Of a stretch of DNA of 64,000 nt, positions 25,636 through 34,554 are shown in pieces (within the stretch, counting starts at the first letter, position 1; the number at the start of each line of letters is the position of its first letter). The translations under genes and the position numbers were made by a program. The DNA comes from Streptomyces mirabilis (lineage in GTDB: Bacteria > Actinomycetota > Actinomycetes > Streptomycetales > Streptomycetaceae). The notes beneath the pieces were generated by a model. It searched no databases and was not told the origin of the DNA. It saw only the letters and a list, made by a program, of their open reading frames with translations. The stretch is from assembly GCF_018310535.1 (NCBI RefSeq), contig NZ_CP074102.1:3906001-3970000 (forward strand). The letters are read 5' to 3'.

Positions 25636-25697
25636 AGCGATCCTTTCGTAGAACGCCGTCGAGGAGACACGAGCGGCGCCGAAGAGACGGGATATAT

Positions 25698-25782
25698 GGA
25701 AAGGGCTATCCGTTTCTAGATCCGGATAGCCCTTTCCGGTTCACTGCGACCACCGTAGCACACGAAATGGATAGGGCTTTCC
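25698..25782. promoter_or_regulatory. Three operators for the divergent TetR/SDR pair
   Basis: Three near-identical 14-mers: GGAAAGGGCTATCC (25698-25711), GGATAGCCCTTTCC (25724-25737) and GGATAGGGCTTTCC (25769-25782). The first two form a perfect 15-bp inverted repeat with 10-nt spacer; the third is 18 bases before the TetR start. This is a typical TetR self- and target-repression layout. Confidence 0.75.
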
Positions 25783-25800
25783 GATTGCTAGACTGCCCCC

Positions 25801-26499
25801 ATGAACCCCGGCGACCAGCACTCCGACGCCCCCGCAGCCCAGCCTGTGCGCAGTGACGTCGAGCGCAACCGGGGGCGGATCCTCGCTGCCGCGCGCACCG
25901 TGTTCGGACGCGACGGCCTGGGCGCCTCCATGGCCTCCGTGGCCCGCGAGACAGGCGTCGGGATCGCCACCGTCTTCCGTCACTTCCCCACGAAGGAGGC
26001 GCTGGTCGCAGCCGTCTTCTCCGACCGCATGGACGCCTACGCCGGCGCGGTCGCCACCGCCCTCGAAGACCCCGACCCCTGGCACGGTTTCACCGGCTAC
26101 ATCGAGGCCGCCTGCGCGATGCAGGCCGCCGACAACGGCTTCGCCGACGTCCTGACCATGACCTTCCCCACCGCCAAGGCCATGGAGAAGCGCCGGAACG
26201 AGGCGTACGAGGGCATGGTGCGGCTCATCGGCCGCGCCAAGGCCACGGGCCGGCTGCGCGAGGACTTCGACCCCTCGGATCTGGTACTGCTGCACATGGC
26301 CAACCTCGGCGTCGTCAACGCCTGCGGCGATGCCGCTCCCGACGCCTGGCGACGCGTCGTCGCCCTGATGATCCAGTCCTTCGAGGCCCCGGCCCGGGCC
26401 CCCCTTCCCGCCTCGCCCGAGCACGACGCCCTCTACAGGGCCATGCTCCGCGCCGTCCCGGCGGGCGACACCGCACGGAAGCCGGAGCAGAACAGCTGA
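25801..26499 (+). CDS. TetR-family repressor
   Basis: 232 aa. The N-terminal helix-turn-helix is clear: RNRGRILAAARTVFGRDGLGASMASVARETGVGIATVFRHFPTKEALVAAVF (about residues 22-74). The ligand domain is helical, ending with a Pro/Ala-rich tail. It lies divergent to the SDR-like gene, with three palindromic operators in the gap, so it probably represses both. Ligand unknown; pairs of this kind often respond to small toxic electrophiles or antibiotics. Confidence 0.9.
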   Translation: MNPGDQHSDAPAAQPVRSDVERNRGRILAAARTVFGRDGLGASMASVARETGVGIATVFRHFPTKEALVAAVFSDRMDAYAGAVATALEDPDPWHGFTGYIEAACAMQAADNGFADVLTMTFPTAKAMEKRRNEAYEGMVRLIGRAKATGRLREDFDPSDLVLLHMANLGVVNACGDAAPDAWRRVVALMIQSFEAPARAPLPASPEHDALYRAMLRAVPAGDTARKPEQNS

Positions 26500-26529
26500 G
26501 CCGCTGGGCCGCGCCGGCCTGTCCGCCCT

Positions 26530-27500
26530 CCGTCAGCTGACGGAGGGCGATGCCGGCAGGTTCTGGTCGGCGGCCCAGGAGGCGAGGATGCGCAGCCGGG
26601 CGTGGGTGGCGGAGCCGGGCGCGGCGGTCCAGACGGTCAGGTTCTGGTCGGGGTCGGTGTCGGTGTCGGCGGCGAGGGTGTTGCCGGTGTGGCGGAGGTC
26701 GTAGAAGCGGAAGTTGTCCGGCATCCCGACCTCGGTCCTGGCCTTGCGCCACTTCCGACCAAAGGTCGAGCGGCGGAACGGGGCGCCCTTCTCACCGACG
26801 AAGAGCAGACCGTCCACCTCGTTCTTCCCCACGCTGCGACGGCGCAGTTCGGCCAGCTCCTCCGGGTGAAGGGAGGCGAAGGCGCCGAGCAGGACCATCA
26901 GGCGCCAGCGTGGGTCCATGGCGTCAGCGAGGTCGAAGACCTGCTCGATGGTGGCGGTGGGGCGTTCGTCGGCCTCCTCCTTGCCCGCGCCCTTGATGCG
27001 GCACGGGTTGCTGCCCAGGAGGTCGTCGTCGACCGCCGTCTGGAGGATGGCCTTCAGCAGGCGGTACGACTTGGCGACCGTCGTGGCGCCGGTCGCCTTC
27101 AGTCGCTCGGCGCGCCACGTGCGGACGGCCGGCGGAGTGATCTCGTCCAGATCCTTCCGACGAAGGTCGGCAGGATGTGCAGGCGCAGCAGACCGTCGTA
27201 ACGGTCGTGCGTTGTCGGGGTCAGGCCGCGCTCCTCCTTCCAACGGAGCGCGTACTTCTCGAAGTTGACCGCTCCGGCGTCCGGATCGCGCCAGTGGTTG
27301 CGTTCGATGCCGGCGCGGGTGAGGATCGCGTCGGCAACACGTGACGCACCTCGGCCTTCGGCGGCGCACGTCCCGGCCCCGAAGGCGCGCGAGAACCGCC
27401 TGCGCGCCGCGACGGAACCAGGACGATGACGGAAGTACCTGTGCCGTACGCATCGGACGGGATGCCCCTGCACGGGTGTCGGAGGCGCCCTACGGCCCAG
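26530..27500 (-). pseudogene. Frameshifted tyrosine integrase
   Basis: The N-terminal part is in one frame (VNFEKYALRWKEERGLTPTTHDRYDGLLRLHILPTFVGR). After a shift near 27150 it continues in another (DLDEITPPAVRTWRAERLKATGATTVAKSYRLLKAILQTAVDDDLL, NPCRIKGAGKEEADERPTAT). The first catalytic region is altered (GAFASLHPEELAELRRR, the expected Arg changed). The HxxR block is YDLRHTGNTLA. The end containing the catalytic Tyr is replaced by unrelated residues. A phage or ICE-type Int that is certainly non-functional. Confidence 0.8.
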
Positions 27501-27825
27501 TTGTTGATTGTGTCGACGGTGATCGGTGCGGCGACCTGCGATTTCAGCCTGGAACGATCTCATCGGCGGCCTGTCGGAGTGCACGGCGTCTGCCCCACGC
27601 AGGCGGGTTCAGTGCGTCGGCGCCCGTTCCTGACGTTTCTTCAACTCATTTGACCCGCTATTGCACAGCTGTGACGGTGAGCGCACAGCCCTGTCACCCC
27701 CTGTTGGAAGACTTTTCTCATCGCGAAGGGCAGCAGGCCGACGGACCGGTTCAGGTCCCGGGGACAGCAGGCGGTTCCCGCGAAACTCTCATCGCAGCGT
27801 CATTCACATCCCTGGGGGAACCTCG
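27501..27825. other. Intergenic region before the PD40-like gene
   Basis: About 325 bases with no supported gene. It should contain the promoter of the downstream exported protein; no clear -10/-35 pair is evident. Confidence 0.35.
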
Positions 27826-28803
27826 ATGTCCGCTCGTAACCGTCGGAACACCGCAGCCGTCACCACCGCAGGTGCCGCCGCGCTGCTCACCCTGTGCGGC
27901 ACGGCCGCAACCGCGATGGCCGCCCCGTCCGCCGGCGGCGACGTCAAGGGCAGCGCCGCGATGGTCGCCGCAGCCGCGTCCGCCCACACGGTCACCGTGC
28001 CCAGGGGACTCACCATCAGCGACGGCACCCGCCACGTCGTGGTCAACGGTAAGTCGATCGACTTCGGCACGACGGTCCGTGACCTGGCCTGGAACCCCAG
28101 CGGCAGCAAGGCCGCCTTCATCGACGGGCACGGCGACCTCGTCGTCTCCAACCCCGACGGCAGCCACCGCGTCACCGTCGCCGCCAACCCGGGCGGGCAG
28201 ACCTGGTCCCACCCCACCTGGCAGGTGACCGCCGCCGACCGGACGAACCAGATCCCCGCGAAGAACAACCTCATCTTCTCGGCCAAGATCCACGGCAGCA
28301 CCGTCCTGGAGGGCGTCAAGGCCACCAGCAACCACGGCAAGCCGACCAAGATCAGCCTGAACGGCGAACCGGGAGACGGCAACGTCCCCCAGACCAACGA
28401 CACCTGGCCGAATGTCGGCGGCAGCTACGGCTCGGCCGTCTACGAGAACACCCACACCGGCGAGGTCTACATCCGCGACGACTACCTGCGGCAGCAGGGC
28501 GGCGCGCTGACCAAGGGTTCCGAGCCCGCTCTCTCCCCCGACAACGAGGAGGTCGTCTTCGTCCGCTCCGTCCACGGGCACGACCACCTCTTCGTCGAGG
28601 ACTTCGGCGGCTCCACCAATGTCGTCAAGGACGTCACCCCCAACGCCACCGCCGACTACACCGAGCCCACCTGGTCGCCCAACGGCAAGACCATTGCCTT
28701 CCGCGCCCCGACCGGTACGTACACCATCACGAAGACCGCCCACGGCTTCGGCAAGCCCGTCAAGGTCTCCAAGCACACCGGCCTGCCCGCCTACCGCGGC
28801 TGA
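27826..28803 (+). CDS. Secreted TolB/PD40-type beta-propeller protein
   Basis: 325 aa. ATG 27826 follows GGGGGAA. A signal peptide covers residues 1-33 (ending AATAMAA-PS). The mature part has repeating DLAWNPSGSKAAFI, LSPDNEEVVFVRS and PTWSPNGKTIAFRA elements, which are WD40-like PD40 blades as in TolB and DPP-IV propellers. Probably four to six blades. No catalytic residues are evident, so a binding role outside the cell is likely. The last 13 bases overlap the end of the convergent neighbour. Confidence 0.75.
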   Translation: MSARNRRNTAAVTTAGAAALLTLCGTAATAMAAPSAGGDVKGSAAMVAAAASAHTVTVPRGLTISDGTRHVVVNGKSIDFGTTVRDLAWNPSGSKAAFIDGHGDLVVSNPDGSHRVTVAANPGGQTWSHPTWQVTAADRTNQIPAKNNLIFSAKIHGSTVLEGVKATSNHGKPTKISLNGEPGDGNVPQTNDTWPNVGGSYGSAVYENTHTGEVYIRDDYLRQQGGALTKGSEPALSPDNEEVVFVRSVHGHDHLFVEDFGGSTNVVKDVTPNATADYTEPTWSPNGKTIAFRAPTGTYTITKTAHGFGKPVKVSKHTGLPAYRG

Positions 28804-29378
28804 CCGCCGCCCAACCGGCCGCCGGAGCGGGCGAGTTCAGCTTGGAGTTCGAGCAGGTGCTGGTCGGCCGTGTCATGCGGCAGGTACTCGACCACATCGA
28901 GAAAACGGAACAGAACCTGGGTCTTGGTGACGGCGAACTCGTAGTCGCCGTACCCCACCACGGCACCCATATCGCCACGAACAGCGCCCTGGACGACATG
29001 CGCGGTCATGTCGTCCGGGCTTTGTGCCGTCAGCCCCCGCCGCGCGTTGGGGCGCGCCAGATACGGGCAGACCATCGAGGCGTAGAGCATGCACGCACGG
29101 TGCCCCGGCGCCTCCAGGGTCGCCGCCATGTTGCGGTACGGCCGCCCGGCAGCAAGCGCCTCGCGGATCGCGGAACCCTCCGCGGCGCCGACCACCCGCC
29201 ACACCGGACCCTTGGGTATCAGGGTGTTGCAGACGGAACACAGACGCTGTCGTGCGCACTCGGCGCTGCGCCCGTAGTCGGTGAGCGCGAACTGGGGCTC
29301 GTCGCCCTCCCACGGGGTGATGGCGGGTACGGGATAGCCACGGCTGTCACGAGGTCTGGCCTCGACGGTCGCCGGCAT
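28791..29378 (-). CDS. Conserved actinobacterial hypothetical protein with Cys motifs
   Basis: 195 aa from ATG 29378 (MPATVEARPRDSRGYPVPAITPWE). It contains CARQRLCSVCNTLIPKGPVWRVV, then GHRACMLYASMVCPYLARPNARR. Paired Cys and a His-Cys pair could bind zinc. The phrase RPYRNMAATLEAPGHRACMLYA is typical of a recurring Streptomyces family with no known function. A slightly earlier GTG is possible. The frame continues far upstream but that part has no coding character. Confidence 0.6.
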   Translation of the reverse strand: MPATVEARPRDSRGYPVPAITPWEGDEPQFALTDYGRSAECARQRLCSVCNTLIPKGPVWRVVGAAEGSAIREALAAGRPYRNMAATLEAPGHRACMLYASMVCPYLARPNARRGLTAQSPDDMTAHVVQGAVRGDMGAVVGYGDYEFAVTKTQVLFRFLDVVEYLPHDTADQHLLELQAELARSGGRLGGGQPR

Positions 29379-29526
29379 CGGAACGGAATCGAATCGCACA
29401 CCCCATGGTGAACCAGATGGCCTCGCCACCGCGACGGTTGTCAGGCATGTACGAGCCCTGTGTCCACCTCCCACCAGATGAAGGACCGTCCGCGGGCCCG
29501 CCGCATGGGCATGCGCCGGACTCAGG

Positions 29527-29860
29527 TCCCGTGCGTGCGCAGCTGATGCCCGTAGGCGAAGATCACGACCTGCGTGCGGTCCCGTGGCGTGCGTCTTCGC
29601 GGTGGCCTCGGTGAGGAACAGGCATTCGACGATCTTGGTGGTGGTCGGGCCGTCGGCGATGGGGGTGGGGGACGTCCTTCTCGCGGGCCGCCAGTTGGTC
29701 GAAGAGCGCGCCCGCGGTGTCGTCGTGGGGCCGGGGTGCGATCCGGGCGAAGCGGTCGACGAGGCCGCAGATGGTGTGCGAGGTGAGGACGGCGTCGCCG
29801 GAGGCCACGGCGTGGATCCCTGGTGCGGCCCGGCCGGTACGACGTCTTTGATCCGGCGCC
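29527..29860 (-). pseudogene. LuxR-type response-regulator C-terminus, relic
   Basis: Pieces in two or three frames read GIHAVASGDAVLTSHTICGLVDRFARI, AAREKDV, then ECLFLTEATAKTH and RDRTQVVIFAYGHQL. This is the linker and HTH of a NarL-type response regulator, where one expects EREVL, SNAEIA, LFLTEATVKTHV and a C-terminal AYE.G. Frameshifts and a changed recognition helix make it non-functional. The receiver domain is gone and the remainder is fused to a GtrA-like gene. Confidence 0.6.
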
Positions 29861-30393
29861 GCGATCCGGGTCCCGTCATGGGCGGAATCGGCGAAGACGA
29901 ACAGCCGCAGCACCAGGAAACGTCCGGTTCCGGCAAGCCCGGCGGCGCTGAGGTAGACGGCCTGCTCGGAAAAGATCCCCGGCGACGGCCGCACCATGTG
30001 CAGAACGGCCATCGCGGAGCAGGTCACCGCGTAGGCGGCAGCGGCCGACCCCGCGGACTGCCAGTGCCGGCGCCATCCGGCGCGCCGCCCGGCCCCGAAG
30101 GTGAAGCGTGAGTGGAGCTCCGTACAGAGGACGGTGGAGGCGGCGGTTATCAGCGCGTTCGCCACCACCCAGGGCATCAGAGCGGCGCACAGCGACACAG
30201 CGGCACTGGAGGCGACCCCGACGCCGCCGCCACCCAGGACGAAACGGGCGAAGGCAGTGGTCGGACCGGGAACGACCGGGATCCACCGTCCGTCGTTCCG
30301 GTCGGTCGCCATCCGTCCCGTACGTGGCGTGACCCGTGTGCCACACCGTGTCTCGCGCGCCGTCTCCGGCTTCGACGCGAGCGGCGACTTCAT
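29563..30393 (-). CDS. GtrA-like membrane protein fused to a regulator relic
   Basis: 276 aa; ATG 30393 follows GGAAGG. Residues 50-190 have four hydrophobic segments, with FARFVLGGGGVGVASSAAVSL, ALITAASTVLCTELHSRFTFG and GRFLVLRLFVFADSA, the GtrA/DPMS arrangement of small polytopic proteins tied to cell-surface polysaccharide assembly (flippase-like helper). From about residue 200 the frame runs into the remains of a LuxR-type regulator (GIHAVASGDAVLTSHT..GLVDRF), so the natural C-terminus has been lost by deletion. It may still fold as a membrane protein, but function is doubtful. Confidence 0.55.
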   Translation of the reverse strand: MKSPLASKPETARETRCGTRVTPRTGRMATDRNDGRWIPVVPGPTTAFARFVLGGGGVGVASSAAVSLCAALMPWVVANALITAASTVLCTELHSRFTFGAGRRAGWRRHWQSAGSAAAAYAVTCSAMAVLHMVRPSPGIFSEQAVYLSAAGLAGTGRFLVLRLFVFADSAHDGTRIAAPDQRRRTGRAAPGIHAVASGDAVLTSHTICGLVDRFARIAPRPHDDTAGALFDQLAAREKDVPHPHRRRPDHHQDRRMPVPHRGHREDARHGTARRS

Positions 30394-30483
30394 GGGCTTC
30401 CTTCCGGACGAGGTAGCTGTGAACCTCTGGGGCGGGCTGGGTCGGACCATGGCGCTGCGGGCTCACGGCGCCGAGGCGGTGCA

Positions 30484-30527
30484 CCCCCGAGCCGAGGGTG
30501 GGCCGCGCCGCACCCTCGACTCGGGGG
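30484..30527 (-). terminator. Hairpin after the PepSY gene
   Basis: A 17-bp stem with one mismatch (30484-30500 with 30511-30527) and 10-nt loop, 8 bases past the stop of the minus-strand PepSY gene. Confidence 0.7.
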
Positions 30528-30535
30528 CTGGGCCG

Positions 30536-31144
30536 TCAGTTCGTCGTGTCCGAGGTCGCCGGCGCGACGGTGTTGCCGGTCACCGTGCCGGTGGCACCGT
30601 CGACGGTGACCAGGTGCCGGACGCCGTCGGTGCCCAGCACCTCGACCTCCCACGCGCTTCCGCCACCCTGCTCGGCGACCACGCGCAGCGCCTCCGTCTT
30701 GCCGTCGGAAACCGCCTTGCCGGCCGCCTCGATCGCCGCCGCGGCCGAAACTGCCGGAAGCGGCGCGGGCGCGAGGGTCCCTGCAGCGCTCTGACCGCTC
30801 TGGCTGCTCTGGCTGTTGCCATCGAGCCTGGATTCGTCGTTCTGGCCGCCGCGACCGCCTCGTGCCTGCCCGTATGCGCCCTGCCGGTCGTCGCGGCCGT
30901 CCGCCCGCCTGTGCTCTGCCGCAAACCGGCCGTGGTCGCCCTTTTCACCGTGGTCGTGGTGGACGACCGCAACGGCGCCGGCCGCGGCCGCCAGGAGAAC
31001 CGCGACGCCGAGGACGGTCCCACGGCGACGGCTCACCCGGGGGAGGCGCGCCCGGAAGGTCTTGGCCGACTTGGCCGGCTTCGGCGGCGCAACCGGTGAG
31101 TCCGGCGTCGACTCGGGCTGCTGCGGCGGTTCGGGTTGGGACAT
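30536..31144 (-). CDS. Membrane-anchored PepSY-domain protein
   Basis: 202 aa. A polar Pro-rich cytoplasmic start, one transmembrane helix (about residues 43-63, TVLGVAVLLAAAAGAVAVV), a His/Gly/Arg-rich low-complexity linker, then a C-terminal PepSY-like domain (AIEAAGKAVSDGKTEALRVVAE, WEVEVLGTDGVRHLVTVDGATGTVTG). PepSY proteins often inhibit extracellular proteases or sense the envelope. Here the gene is divergent from a two-component system, a recurrent Streptomyces arrangement in which the regulator controls the PepSY gene. A hairpin terminator closes it. Confidence 0.8.
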   Translation of the reverse strand: MSQPEPPQQPESTPDSPVAPPKPAKSAKTFRARLPRVSRRRGTVLGVAVLLAAAAGAVAVVHHDHGEKGDHGRFAAEHRRADGRDDRQGAYGQARGGRGGQNDESRLDGNSQSSQSGQSAAGTLAPAPLPAVSAAAAIEAAGKAVSDGKTEALRVVAEQGGGSAWEVEVLGTDGVRHLVTVDGATGTVTGNTVAPATSDTTN

Positions 31145-31280
31145 GCTCGGGCTCCTGATCGCCTCGACCGGCCCGGTGCCGGCGGCTGCGATCAGCTTGG
31201 AATGCCGTTGCTGAAGCCAGGCTGAAGGTGGCTGAAGGCGTCTTCAGCCACCGTCTGTCCGGCGTGCGAGGCTGTATGCC

Positions 31281-31958
31281 GTGCGCGTACTGGTGGTCGA
31301 GGACGAGAAGCGGCTGGCCGCCGCTCTGCAGCGAGGGCTCAGGGCCGAGGGGTTCACCGTCGATGTCGCCCACGACGGGAACCAGGGACTGTGGCTCGCC
31401 CTGGAGCACAGCTACGACGTGGTCGTGCTCGACATCATGCTGCCCGGCCTCAACGGCTACCGGGTCTGCGCCAGGCTGCGTTCGGCCGGGAGCGTCACAC
31501 CGATCCTGATGCTCACTGCCAAGGACGGGGAGTACGACGAGGCCGAGGCGCTGGACACCGGTGCCGACGACTTCCTGTCCAAGCCGTTCTCCTACGTCGT
31601 CCTGGTCGCCCGGCTCCGCGCGCTCCACCGTCGTACAGGCCACCGGCTCCCTCCGGCATTCCGGCTCGGTGACCTGGTGATCGATCCGGCCGGCCACACA
31701 TGTGTCCGTGGTGGCACCGAAGTCCGGCTCACCGCACGGGAGTTCGCCATTCTGGAGTACCTGGCCCGCCGGGCCGGCGAGGTGGTGTCCAAGCGCGAGA
31801 TCCTCGAACACGTCTGGGACTCGGCCTTCGAGGCGGACCCCAATCTCGTCGAGGTCCACGTCAGCGCCGTACGCCGCAAGATCGACACCGCCTTCGGGCG
31901 CTGCGCCCTGGAGACCATCCGCGGCGCCGGATACCGGCTGGCGGCCGACGGTGGCTAG
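31281..31958 (+). CDS. OmpR/PhoB-family response regulator
   Basis: 225 aa from GTG 31281. The receiver domain has the acidic pair VVEDE (8-9), phospho-acceptor Asp in VVVLDIMLPG (about 51) and Lys in DDFLSKPFSY (about 100). The C-terminal winged helix (residues 130-222) has LTAREFAILEYLARRAGEVVSKREILEHVW and VEVHVSAVRRKID, ending with TIRGAGYRLA. The kinase gene begins 8 bases before its stop, so the two are coupled. It probably regulates itself and the divergent PepSY gene. Confidence 0.92.
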   Translation: MRVLVVEDEKRLAAALQRGLRAEGFTVDVAHDGNQGLWLALEHSYDVVVLDIMLPGLNGYRVCARLRSAGSVTPILMLTAKDGEYDEAEALDTGADDFLSKPFSYVVLVARLRALHRRTGHRLPPAFRLGDLVIDPAGHTCVRGGTEVRLTAREFAILEYLARRAGEVVSKREILEHVWDSAFEADPNLVEVHVSAVRRKIDTAFGRCALETIRGAGYRLAADGG

Positions 31959-33390
31959 ACGACTCGTCCCCCGCGCCGGCGAGATACCGGCAGCGATCCG
32001 GCGCCTGCGCTTCGCCGCCGTGAGGCTCGTACGACATCCGTGGCCGGGATCGGTGCGGGCCCGGGCGACGCTCGGGGCGACCGCGGTCGTCGCCCTCGCA
32101 CTGACCGCAGCCTCCTTCGCGCTGTTCGCCATGCTGCACGCCGACCTCCAGCGCAATGCCAACGACGCAGCCACCGCACAGGCGGACACCGTCGGTCAGC
32201 TGGCCGCCGAGGGCAAGCTGCCCGACCTGCTGCCTCTCACCCACGGCGCCGACTTCATCCAGGTCGTCGACAGCAGTGGGCGCGTGGTGGCCGCCAGCCA
32301 GAACCTCGTCGGCCGTCCGGCCGTCGCCGACCTGCGCCCCCATGAGGGCAGGCTGCGCGCCACCTGGTCCGGCGAACCATTCGGCGAAGGACACCGCCAG
32401 CGGATCGTCGCCGTCACCGCCCAGACCCCCGGCGGCGCGGTCACCGTGTACGCGGGCACGTCGCTGCGGGACGCGGACGCGGCCGACGAGATCACCAAGG
32501 TCGCGCTGGGCATCGGCACACCGCTGCTGCTGGCCACGGTCGCCCTGGTCACCTGGTGGGTGACCGGCCGGGCCCTGCGTCCGGTGGAAGCCATCCGCTC
32601 CGAGGTCGCCGAGATCACCGGACGCGCTCTGCACCGCCGCGTCCCGGTACCGGCCGCCCAGGACGAAGTCGCCCGCCTCGCCCGCACCATGAACGCCACC
32701 CTCGACCGCCTGGAGGACGCCGTCGTCCGCCAGCGCCGATTCATCGCCGACGCCTCGCACGAACTGCGCAGCCCCATCACCGTCCTGCGCACCCAGTTGG
32801 AGGTCGCCCTCGCCCATCCGGACCCGGCCCTGTGGCCCGACCTGGTCAGTGACGCCCTGGAGGACACCGTCCGGCTCCAGGACCTCGCCTCCGACCTGCT
32901 GCTCCTCGCCCGTCTGGACGCGGCCGAGCCGGTCAGCCGCCTCCCGCTGGACATGGCCGAACTCTGCCGTACGACCGTTTCCGCGCGTCACGGCGACCGG
33001 CTCCCCATCGACACCAGGCTGCAACCCGGCCTCACCGTGGAGGGCAACCGCGGCTGGCTGGTCAGACTCCTCACCAACCTCCTCGACAACGCCCAACGGC
33101 ATGCCGATCGCCGCATCGAACTGACGCTGCGCTCCGACCCGGACGCCGGCCTGGCCGTACTGAAGGTGACCGACGACGGACCCGGCATTCCCGAGGCCGA
33201 CCGTGAGCGGATCTTCGAGCGCTTCACCCGCCTGGACGACGCCCGCAGCCGGGACCTCGGCGGAGCCGGTCTCGGGCTGGCCATCGCCCGCGACATCGCC
33301 CATCAGCACCACGGCACCCTCCGCGTCGAACCCCACCCGTACGGCGCCGGCATCGTCGCCCGCCTCCCGCTGTCGCCACCCGGGCCCTGA
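31951..33390 (+). CDS. Sensor histidine kinase
   Basis: 479 aa from GTG 31951, overlapping the response-regulator gene by 8 bases. Two transmembrane helices (about 41-62 and 184-205) enclose a roughly 120-residue extracytoplasmic sensor with no recognised fold. HAMP-like region 206-255; dimerisation H-box RRFIADASHELRSPI with His270; ATP-binding motifs NLLDNAQRHA (N box), DDGPGIP (G1), GGAGLGLAIA (G2). All catalytic elements are intact. Signal unknown. A partner PepSY protein in the envelope could tune it. Confidence 0.92.
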   Translation: MARRLVPRAGEIPAAIRRLRFAAVRLVRHPWPGSVRARATLGATAVVALALTAASFALFAMLHADLQRNANDAATAQADTVGQLAAEGKLPDLLPLTHGADFIQVVDSSGRVVAASQNLVGRPAVADLRPHEGRLRATWSGEPFGEGHRQRIVAVTAQTPGGAVTVYAGTSLRDADAADEITKVALGIGTPLLLATVALVTWWVTGRALRPVEAIRSEVAEITGRALHRRVPVPAAQDEVARLARTMNATLDRLEDAVVRQRRFIADASHELRSPITVLRTQLEVALAHPDPALWPDLVSDALEDTVRLQDLASDLLLLARLDAAEPVSRLPLDMAELCRTTVSARHGDRLPIDTRLQPGLTVEGNRGWLVRLLTNLLDNAQRHADRRIELTLRSDPDAGLAVLKVTDDGPGIPEADRERIFERFTRLDDARSRDLGGAGLGLAIARDIAHQHHGTLRVEPHPYGAGIVARLPLSPPGP

Positions 33391-33599
33391 AGCGGACGCT
33401 CGAGTCAGACGGCGATCGCCGCATCCGCCCCGCGACTTCGAGTGCATCGCCGCCGTGACCGGACAGGCGCTCCAGTGGTAGGGGCCCGAAGCAGGTAAGT
33501 GACACCGCGATTCACGGCAGGCTCTGTGCTCACGCGAAGGCTCTTCCGAGTGGCCGTCCGCCCGATTCCGGTCAAGCGCGATGCTCCTGCGTGCCCGTC

Positions 33600-34327
33600 C
33601 TACGTCCACCGGTCTTCGCTCCTCGTGCCCAGAGCGTGCCCGGGCTTCTCCTTGTGGTGCGCAGGGTCGTCGTTGTAGTGCTTCGCGCGCTCGGCACGAA
33701 CCATGTCATCGAGCCCCGCGGCTACGTCGCGCTGCCGCTCCTCGTCGGAGTGCCGATAGATCAGCGCGGCCTTCTCGGAGGACTGGCCGGCCCGGACCAT
33801 CGTGTCCTTGAGGGTGGCGCCCGAACGAGTCGAGAGCGTGTGTCCGGTGTGACGAAGGTCGTGGAAACGGAAGCCGTCCGGGAGGCCCACTGCTGCACCG
33901 CCTGCCGTTCGTCCGCTCCGGCTCGGCGACGCGGACACGGATCACCAGGTTGTCGGGGTCGACGTCACGACGGCGCAGGCCGGCCAGTTCCTCGGGCCGC
34001 ATCGGACCGTACGCGCCGAGGTGGACCATGAGGCGCCAGCGGATACGGATCGCATCGGCGAGGGCGTCGACCTGAGCGACGGTGGCGACGGGGTGTTCAG
34101 CGGCGGACTCCTTGCCCGCACCCTTGATCCGGCACGGGTTCCGCGTCCTTCTTGGTCTCGAAGGTCTCCTCCGCCTTGGTCTCGAAGGTCTCCTCCGCCT
34201 TGGTCTCGAAGGTCTCCTCCGCCCGGACACGTTCACCGTCGGGCGCCAGGCAGGACGCCGCCCAACTCCCCGATCGGTACTGCCGCACCGCACCGAAGCG
34301 GCGACGCCTGCCCTTCTTGTGAGCCAT
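33600..34327 (-). pseudogene. Internally deleted tyrosine integrase with 3 x 24-bp repeat
   Basis: The N-terminus starts MAHKKGRRRRFGAVRQYRSGSWAAS at ATG 34327. It then enters three perfect 24-bp repeats (34151-34222) coding AEETFETK, and jumps to NPCRIKGAGKESAAEHP; about half the normal Int between the arm and catalytic domains is missing. Catalytic Arg (GPMRPEELAGLRRRD), HDLRHTGHT, and the Tyr block (AGQSSEKAALIYRHS) survive, split by at least one frameshift near 33900. The C-terminus is intact to SEDRWT. No att copy flanks it. Confidence 0.78.
34151..34222 (-). repeat. Three perfect 24-bp tandem repeats in an integrase relic
   Basis: Units 34151-34174, 34175-34198 and 34199-34222 are identical and each keeps the reading frame (eight residues, AEETFETK). 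Probably slippage expansion in a dead gene. Confidence 0.9.
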
Positions 34328-34554
34328 CGGGCGGCCCTCCGCAGGCCGACGCGACGGCGCCGGATCAGCTCTACGGTGCGCGCTGCGATGCACGTGCTTC
34401 ACCTGTCGGGTGCCCCTCAACCATCGCCCTCTCGGGTGGATCAGCACAGTCAAGCGGGAGCGTGCGCCCCCCGGTGGGGACCTATGGTCTCGCGGGCGAG
34501 GTCTGCGGTCCGCCACAAGGGAGTCGACGGACCGGTGCCTGATGAGGGGCGAGG

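Noticed and set aside
34151..34222. Possible CRISPR-like repeats
   Set aside because: The three 24-bp units are directly adjacent with no spacers and lie in frame in an integrase relic. No CRISPR array or cas gene is present in the window.
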